A stretch of DNA of 64,000 nucleotides, taken from contig DEPT01000022.1 of assembly GCA_002358905.1 (NCBI GenBank), forward strand, positions 1-64,000. Reading direction: 5' to 3'. Shown one piece after another: positions 59,341 through 64,000 of the stretch. The stretch's first letter is position 1, and each line of letters begins with the position of its first letter. This stretch comes from Akkermansiaceae bacterium UBA3385 (lineage in GTDB: Bacteria > Verrucomicrobiota > Verrucomicrobiia > Verrucomicrobiales > Akkermansiaceae). Made by a program: the position numbers and the translations under genes. The notes below the pieces were generated by a model. The model did no database searches, was not told where the DNA came from, and saw nothing but the letters and a program-made list of their open reading frames with translations.

Positions 59341-61131
59341 GTGAGACCGCAAACACAGAGAACACACCGCCACAGGGTACTGGAATTGCCGGAGTTGATA
59401 TCCGGTATTCTGGTGCTTTTCGTTGTTCTGTGGGAAGCTTGTTTCGAAGGTGTTGCCAATACCCCGGCCAGTCGTCATGCCTTTGTGGCGGCATCTCATC
59501 TGATGCTCTGTGGCCTGGTCTGGTTTAATACGCTGGTGGTACTGCTGCATTTTGTGCGTGAGTGGATGCGCTATGGTGTGCCGGGGCGTTTTCTCTGGGT
59601 GCAGCTGTTTGTGGGGCTGGTGGCATCCACTCTTTTCTACGGTGGTGTGTGGGAGGTTTTTGACCGCTGGGTATTCCTGGCCAGTCTGGTCTGCAGTTTC
59701 CTGGTGGGTGGTTTTTCCATCGGTACCTTGGGCAGCATTATCCGCGCCCGCCGCTCCAGCCCGGTAAAAGGCGGCAGCCGCTGGTCTCCGGCCGTCCGCT
59801 TCTTCACCTATATGGTGGTGCTGGTGCTGGTGAGCACACTCTTGCTACTTACTCCGGGAGCCACGCATGTACCGCTTTCGCCGGTGGATGCACTCTTCAC
59901 TTGTGCTTCTGCTACTTCCATTACCGGCCTGACCAGTGTGGACGTGGCATCTACCTTCACGCCGCTGGGTAAGCTGGTGCTCCTGCTGGATATTCAGGTG
60001 GGTGCTATCGGTGTGATGACCTTTTCGTATTTTGTCCTCATGATGGTGGGCAAGCGCCTGGCCGTGCGCGACAGCGTATCCGTATCCGGTATGCTGGACC
60101 AGCAGGGCGTTAATGTGGTGCCTTCGCTCCTGCGGGCCGTGTTCTTTGTCACCCTCCTTGCTGAAGGTGTGGGGGCCGCGTGCCTGTACTATATCTGGAA
60201 GGGAATACCCGGGTTCCCCCAGGACCATCTGCTCGGATATGCCGTTTTTCATGCTGTTTCCGCTTTCTGTAATGCCGGTATCAATATCTTCCCGTCGGGA
60301 ATGGAACAGACCGGTGTGGCGGACTGCCGGGCCGTGCAGTTTGTCATGATGCTGCTTGTGCTGGTGGGTACCGTTGGCTTCGGTGTGTATCTGGAAGGCA
60401 TCACCCGCCTGAAGAACCATTTTGCCGGCAAACGAAGCGCCAGACGCTGGAGCACCAACTCCTGGCTGGTACTGCGGGTCATGCTGATTGTGATGCTTGT
60501 CGGCACAACGGGGCTTACCTTGCTGGCTGCCTTTGAGCCGTCCGTTCATCAGGCTCACGGGTCGTTTAATCTGTGGGAGTCATTGTGGAATGCCGTGGGG
60601 CGTTCTGCCGGCTTTGCTCTTTCCGATATCGGGGAATATGGCCCGGTGTACCAGCTTTTCCTTGCTTTCCTCATGTTTGTGGGTGGCAACCCGGCTGGCA
60701 CAGGCGGTGGTGTGTATGCACCGGTTTTTGCCTTATGTCTGCTGGAGGTATACCGCGTGCTGCAGGGTAAGCAGGACGTGGAGATGCACAACCGCCGCAT
60801 AGCCCGCAACACAGTGGAACGCGCCATGGCCACGGTGGTGCTTTCTATTTTATGGATAGTGTTCACATCTCTGTTGCTCATGCTGCTGGAACCTGCCGTG
60901 GCGCAGCAACCTCAGGGGGTGGTAAAGCTTCTCTTCATGGAAATCAGCGCTTATACCACTACCGGATTCGAGCTGGGGGCTCTGCCTCAGATTTCCGATA
61001 TCTCCAAGTTTATCATCACGCTTAACATGCTGTTCGGTCGTGTGGGCATGTTCACCTTCATGCTCATCTTCATCCGCCAGCAGGAACCCTCACCCATCCG
61101 CTTGCCGGAAACCCGTTTACCCCTCAATTGA
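59341..61131 (+). CDS. Potassium uptake channel subunit, TrkH/KtrB family
   Basis: 596 residues from GTG 59341; TTG 59386 is a possible later start. The four selectivity-filter repeats are visible: ASATSITGLTSVD, HAVSAFCNAGINIF, AVGRSAGFALSD and ISAYTTTGFELG. An extra N-terminal pair of helices (ISGILVLFVVLWEACF and onward) makes it longer than most KtrB. A conserved lysine-bearing late helix (GGNPAGTGGGVYAPVFAL) is present. With the RCK-domain gene 9 bp downstream it forms a Ktr/Trk-type potassium importer. Confidence 0.9.
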   Translation: MRPQTQRTHRHRVLELPELISGILVLFVVLWEACFEGVANTPASRHAFVAASHLMLCGLVWFNTLVVLLHFVREWMRYGVPGRFLWVQLFVGLVASTLFYGGVWEVFDRWVFLASLVCSFLVGGFSIGTLGSIIRARRSSPVKGGSRWSPAVRFFTYMVVLVLVSTLLLLTPGATHVPLSPVDALFTCASATSITGLTSVDVASTFTPLGKLVLLLDIQVGAIGVMTFSYFVLMMVGKRLAVRDSVSVSGMLDQQGVNVVPSLLRAVFFVTLLAEGVGAACLYYIWKGIPGFPQDHLLGYAVFHAVSAFCNAGINIFPSGMEQTGVADCRAVQFVMMLLVLVGTVGFGVYLEGITRLKNHFAGKRSARRWSTNSWLVLRVMLIVMLVGTTGLTLLAAFEPSVHQAHGSFNLWESLWNAVGRSAGFALSDIGEYGPVYQLFLAFLMFVGGNPAGTGGGVYAPVFALCLLEVYRVLQGKQDVEMHNRRIARNTVERAMATVVLSILWIVFTSLLLMLLEPAVAQQPQGVVKLLFMEISAYTTTGFELGALPQISDISKFIITLNMLFGRVGMFTFMLIFIRQQEPSPIRLPETRLPLN

Positions 61132-61140
61132 TAAAGTATT

Positions 61141-61854
61141 ATGAAATTCGTCATTATCGGTATTGGACAGTTCGGCCGCGCTCTGGCTCTGCACCTGGCA
61201 GACCTCGGCTTCGAAGTCACCATTCTCGATGAACGAGAATCCATCATCACCGAATTGAAGGACCGCGTAACCTACGCCCTCGTGGGCGATGCCACCGATA
61301 TCCGCGTGCTGCGCCAGCTGGAGCTGGTGGGCGAGGATACCTACGTCATCGTTGCTGTGGGTGAGCAGTTTGAGCGGAACCTCCTCATTACGGCTCAGCT
61401 CAAGGAACTGGGCGCAACCAACCTCATGACCCGCAGCGTGAATGAACTGCACGGCAAACTCCTCAAGCTCATCGGCGTGAGCGACCTCATCCGCGTGGAA
61501 GATGTGGCTGCCCGCCAGCTGGCTGCCCGCTTCACTAATGAAGGCATGATGCGCCTGCGCCGTATCGATGCCACCCACTCGCTGGTAGACGTGCGTCTGC
61601 CGGAGGAATGGGTGGGCCGTAAGCTGATGGATGTTGGTCTGCGCTCCGAATTCCACCTGAACCTGCTCACTGTGCGCCGTGGTAAGGAAAAGGAGAACCC
61701 CTCGTCTGATGATGTGCTTTCCGAACCTGAGCAGCCTGTGATTGATACGCCGGATGCCAACCTGGAGTTCCAGGCGGGCGATGTTCTGGTGCTTTTCGGT
61801 AAGGATAACGACTTGCAGCAGTTCGTAGAAAAATTTGACCTTCAGGGAGAATGA
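61141..61854 (+). CDS. Potassium channel regulatory subunit, TrkA/KtrA (RCK) family
   Basis: 237 residues. The N-terminal RCK Rossmann domain has MKFVIIGIGQFGRALALHLA and LDERESIITELKDRVTYALV. A TrkA-C domain follows (SLVDVRLPEEWVGRKLMDVG ... FQAGDVLVLFGKDNDLQQF) with an acidic insertion (SSDDVLSEPEQPVIDTPD) not usual in KtrA. It binds nucleotide and gates the TrkH/KtrB channel. Its stop overlaps the next ATG by four bases. Confidence 0.92.
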   Translation: MKFVIIGIGQFGRALALHLADLGFEVTILDERESIITELKDRVTYALVGDATDIRVLRQLELVGEDTYVIVAVGEQFERNLLITAQLKELGATNLMTRSVNELHGKLLKLIGVSDLIRVEDVAARQLAARFTNEGMMRLRRIDATHSLVDVRLPEEWVGRKLMDVGLRSEFHLNLLTVRRGKEKENPSSDDVLSEPEQPVIDTPDANLEFQAGDVLVLFGKDNDLQQFVEKFDLQGE

Positions 61855-62477
61855 GTACACGCGTGATTCTGCCGGAAAAGACATACGCCGGCTATATTTT
61901 TGATCTGGATGGCACCCTGGTGGACAGCATGCCTGTTCACTACAAAGCCTGGCGTTGGGCACTGCGCGAACACGGAGCTCCCCCGGAGGTGTTCCGCTGG
62001 CACGAGTTTGTGGCACATGGCGGCATGGCTGCACCGGATATCGTGGCCGACCTCAATGCCACCTACGGCCTCTGCATGGAGCCTGAAACCGTGGCCGATG
62101 ACAAGCGCAACCGCTATGCCTGGCTCCTGCAGAATGAAACACTTCCTGTCATAGCGGAAACCATTGAGCTTGTCCGCCGCCTGAAAGAACAGGGCATTCC
62201 TTATGCCATCGGCACAGGCAGCATGCCTGCCGGTGCCATGGAAACCCTCCAATCTGCCGGTGTGGACGACTTGTTCAGCATCATGGTGACACCTGCCGAT
62301 GTCCCCCCTGGTTATGGCAAACCCCGCCCGGATATCTTCCTGCTTTGTGCGGAGCGCATGGGCGTGAATCCGCGCGAATGCGTGGTGTTCGAAGATGCCG
62401 AACCCGGCATTCAGGCAGCCATTGCCGGTGGCATGGACTATGTGCGCGTAGGGGAATGCCCCCCGGTGCTGGATTAA
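61851..62477 (+). CDS. HAD-superfamily sugar phosphatase, beta-phosphoglucomutase-like
   Basis: 208 residues. Motif I is GYIFDLDGTLVDSMPVHYKA, motif II is YAIGTGSMPAG, motif III is the lysine in GYGKPRPDIFL and motif IV is VVFEDAEPGIQAAIAGG. The helical cap lies between motifs I and II, as in beta-phosphoglucomutase, YqaB and sugar phosphatases of group IA. It overlaps the TrkA gene by four bases and the convergent gene by four. Substrate unknown. Confidence 0.85.
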   Translation: MSTRVILPEKTYAGYIFDLDGTLVDSMPVHYKAWRWALREHGAPPEVFRWHEFVAHGGMAAPDIVADLNATYGLCMEPETVADDKRNRYAWLLQNETLPVIAETIELVRRLKEQGIPYAIGTGSMPAGAMETLQSAGVDDLFSIMVTPADVPPGYGKPRPDIFLLCAERMGVNPRECVVFEDAEPGIQAAIAGGMDYVRVGECPPVLD

Positions 62478-63289
62478 TTCCGGATTCCGCAGCGCTTCAC
62501 GCATTCCTCCCAGCTGGTATCCTCGTACATCAGCTGCGTCAGCCACGGCTCATCCGGCAGCTTGTGCGCCCGGTTGAATGCCGCCGGGCGTGTGATACGC
62601 GTGAACAGCACCCGCTTCATGGCGCTTTTCGGTATGCGGCGTATGCCGTAGCCCGCGGGCTGGCCGTCCCGAGCCTTGTGCGATGACCACACACAGGCTG
62701 TATCCCCCTCATCCTTGACCAGAATGACCAGGTGCCCGCGTTCCCGTCCGCCGATGTGCTCGTTCCACCAAATCTTCAGCACGTCCGAGGGACGGGCCAT
62801 CTTCCAATCCGTGAAATTGATACCGGCTCCCAGACGGTGCGCCAGCAGGGCAAAGCCCGGACCGTTGGCATTGGCATACCCCCAGGGGCCTTCTCCATCT
62901 TTCACCAGCTGTGGCATCAGCGCCTGCCAGGCTTCCGGGCAGATAGCGTGGTACCGGTTCTGCGTTTCCCAGTGAATAAGCGCGGAAAGCGTTGCCACCC
63001 AGACCGCCGAGGAGCAGAAGGATGGCCGGGCTACCATCGGGTTGAACAGGGGGCGTTTCAATCGCTCATTCCAGGTAAAGGAGTCGACCAGCGCCTGTTT
63101 AGCGGAATCCTCTGTGCTGTATCCGCCCGCCCCCAGACGCTGCATGGACATAATGGCACTCTGCATGCTCTTCCACCATGGGTAAACGCTATGCAGGCTC
63201 CGCCCCATTCTGCGTTGCTTGAGCTGTTGACCTGTCGCCGCAGGAAAACAGACAAGAAGGGCAAGAATGGTCGTCAGAATGATACGCAT
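62474..63289 (-). CDS. Exported protein, possibly papain-like (NlpC/P60-type) fold
   Basis: 271 residues from ATG 63289. Signal peptide MRIILTTILALLVCFPAATG. The pair PSFCSSAVWVATLSALIHW and GHLVILVKDEGDTACVWSSH resembles the cysteine and GH-V-I strand of NlpC/P60 or CHAP-type folds, with C, H and a later histidine in plausible order, but similarity is weak. It has two likely helices after the signal and no partner domain. The upstream ATG at 63322 would extend before the signal peptide and lies within the promoter. Confidence 0.5.
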   Translation of the reverse strand: MRIILTTILALLVCFPAATGQQLKQRRMGRSLHSVYPWWKSMQSAIMSMQRLGAGGYSTEDSAKQALVDSFTWNERLKRPLFNPMVARPSFCSSAVWVATLSALIHWETQNRYHAICPEAWQALMPQLVKDGEGPWGYANANGPGFALLAHRLGAGINFTDWKMARPSDVLKIWWNEHIGGRERGHLVILVKDEGDTACVWSSHKARDGQPAGYGIRRIPKSAMKRVLFTRITRPAAFNRAHKLPDEPWLTQLMYEDTSWEECVKRCGIRN

Positions 63290-63300
63290 CACACAACCAG

Positions 63301-63329
63301 AGTCTAACCTGTTGCCTTCCACTTAACAA
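63301..63329 (-). promoter_or_regulatory. Promoter of the exported protein gene at 62474-63289
   Basis: Minus strand: TTGTTA (63329-63324), 17-bp spacer, TAGACT (63306-63301), 11 bases to ATG 63289. Confidence 0.5.
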
Positions 63330-63386
63330 GCAAAATGCAAAGCATGACAGGATGCCACCACGCTCGCCGATAAATCTCAACTAATC

Positions 63387-63422
63387 ACTATTCATTATTC
63401 ACTATTCATTATTCACTATTCA
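63387..63422. repeat. Short tandem repeat upstream of a surface-protein gene
   Basis: Two full copies and a partial third of a 14-bp unit, ACTATTCATTATTC. It ends 38 bp before the -35 box of the next gene. A single similar piece (GAATAGTGAATGG) occurs near 4825. Confidence 0.7.
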
Positions 63423-63459
63423 CCTGGGCTTATTTGCGCGTCCATGCAGCCTTTTTACC

Positions 63460-63488
63460 TTGATATGCGAGCTGCCGAGGTGTAAAAT
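63460..63488 (+). promoter_or_regulatory. Promoter of the 3'-truncated surface protein gene
   Basis: TTGATA (63460-63465), 17-bp spacer, TAAAAT (63483-63488). Leader about 47 nt. Confidence 0.6.
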
Positions 63489-63541
63489 GATACACCTAAG
63501 TCAAGCCGGTCAATTCATCTCTCGCAATTCGTCATTTTCCT

Positions 63542-64000
63542 ATGAAACTCCACCTGCCTGTTTTGCTTCGTAAAGCCATCATTGCCTGTATGCTGGCTGT
63601 AGTAACTTCGTTTGCACAGACAATATCGGCCGCCACCCTCACTTTGGGCGGGGATGATTCTCTTTCCCTCGATTTTGCGGATGAATCCACAATTCCGAAT
63701 CTGAACAACGGCTCCCTCCAACTCAGCGGCGGCACCACACTGCAGCTTTCCTCCTGCGGAGAGGGAGATGGCAAGACCTACATCCTCCTCACCGGCGTTT
63801 CCGAGCTGCTCGATGCTCAGGGCAATGTCATTAGCCTGGATTCTACTAACAATGCCGCATCCCGCTACTTCGACGCCACCCAACCCGGCTCCGGTTTCTG
63901 GGCAAATGGTACCTTGCAGCTGAATCATGGTGCTCTCCAGATGGTGCTGCACAATGAAACGGTAAAGGATGCGAACACAATTACAACCCGGCAGGAGAAT
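63542..64000 (+). CDS. N-terminal part of an exported autotransporter/PEP-CTERM-type protein (3' truncated)
   Basis: The frame is open from ATG 63542 to the end of the window (153 codons). A signal peptide (KAIIACMLAVVTSFAQTISA) with a short basic front is followed by repetitive beta strands: ATLTLGGDDSLSLDFADEST, NGSLQLSGGTTLQLSSCGEG and NGTLQLNHGALQMVLHNET. This style matches the N-terminal half of proteins with autotransporter-associated repeats and PEP-CTERM tails such as the one at 5696-12082. The C-terminus, and thus sorting class, lies outside the window. Confidence 0.7.
   Translation, partial: MKLHLPVLLRKAIIACMLAVVTSFAQTISAATLTLGGDDSLSLDFADESTIPNLNNGSLQLSGGTTLQLSSCGEGDGKTYILLTGVSELLDAQGNVISLDSTNNAASRYFDATQPGSGFWANGTLQLNHGALQMVLHNETVKDANTITTRQEN

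Noticed and set aside
59845..60558. 237-codon minus-strand frame opposite the TrkH/KtrB gene
   Set aside because: Shadow of a conserved membrane protein; H/Q-rich without domains.

Overview
The window looks like a chromosomal segment of a mucin-adapted Verrucomicrobiota bacterium, most likely Akkermansiaceae. This is inferred from gene content only. It has a very large autotransporter-type protein with a PEP-CTERM tail, an M60 enhancin-like protease, a GH29 fucosidase, a GH35 beta-galactosidase and many lineage-specific secreted proteins and lipoproteins. I found no rRNA, tRNA, CRISPR array or prophage.

Layout. 0-5 kb: tail of a secreted protein, a CBM9-like protein, a XerC/D-type recombinase (+) and a panE/TPR pair (-). 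5.0-14.7 kb: a 43-aa basic protein, the 2128-aa surface protein and the M60 protease. 15.0-16.0 kb: a REP-associated transposase (RAYT) with its own palindromes. 16.0-22.5 kb: the complete F-type ATP synthase operon atpBEFHAGDC (-). 22.5-23.0 kb: a nest of inverted repeats. 23-27.3 kb: an RseP-type protease and the fucosidase. 27.4-32.4 kb: a seven-gene operon of exported proteins with almost every junction overlapping. 32.8-38 kb: small envelope proteins, GH35 and a GYF-PrsW membrane protein. 38-46 kb: serA, a DUF1015 gene, secreted coiled-coil proteins, pyrD and a FAH-family enzyme. 46-50.5 kb: rppH, trmO, a serine hydrolase, an amidase and ruvB. 50.5-51.4 kb: a tiny membrane peptide plus a small RNA. 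51.4-55.5 kb: menA, pyrC and birA. 55.7-64 kb: an alpha/beta hydrolase, an OmpA-like protein, a HAD enzyme, a bS22/mS38-like ribosomal protein, a Ktr/Trk potassium system, another HAD enzyme and the start of another surface protein.

The strongest new candidate is at 50.57-51.01 kb. It resembles a tandem type I toxin-antitoxin locus. A 25-codon hydrophobic peptide has a long leader whose 5' end can mask its own ribosome-binding site. Just downstream is a roughly 70-nt RNA with a near-consensus promoter and terminator. The RNA can pair with 25 consecutive mRNA nucleotides covering the ribosome-binding site and start codon.

A second window-wide pattern is that promoters can be read directly (TTGnnn, 16-18 bp, often TGG-TAnnnT). 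In about a dozen genes the -10 box ends only 6-8 nt before the start codon, which implies leaderless mRNAs. These promoters decide several starts, including GTG starts. The two smallest basic-protein genes share a different, conserved leader: a 5' hairpin plus an ACAAACRACACAT motif.
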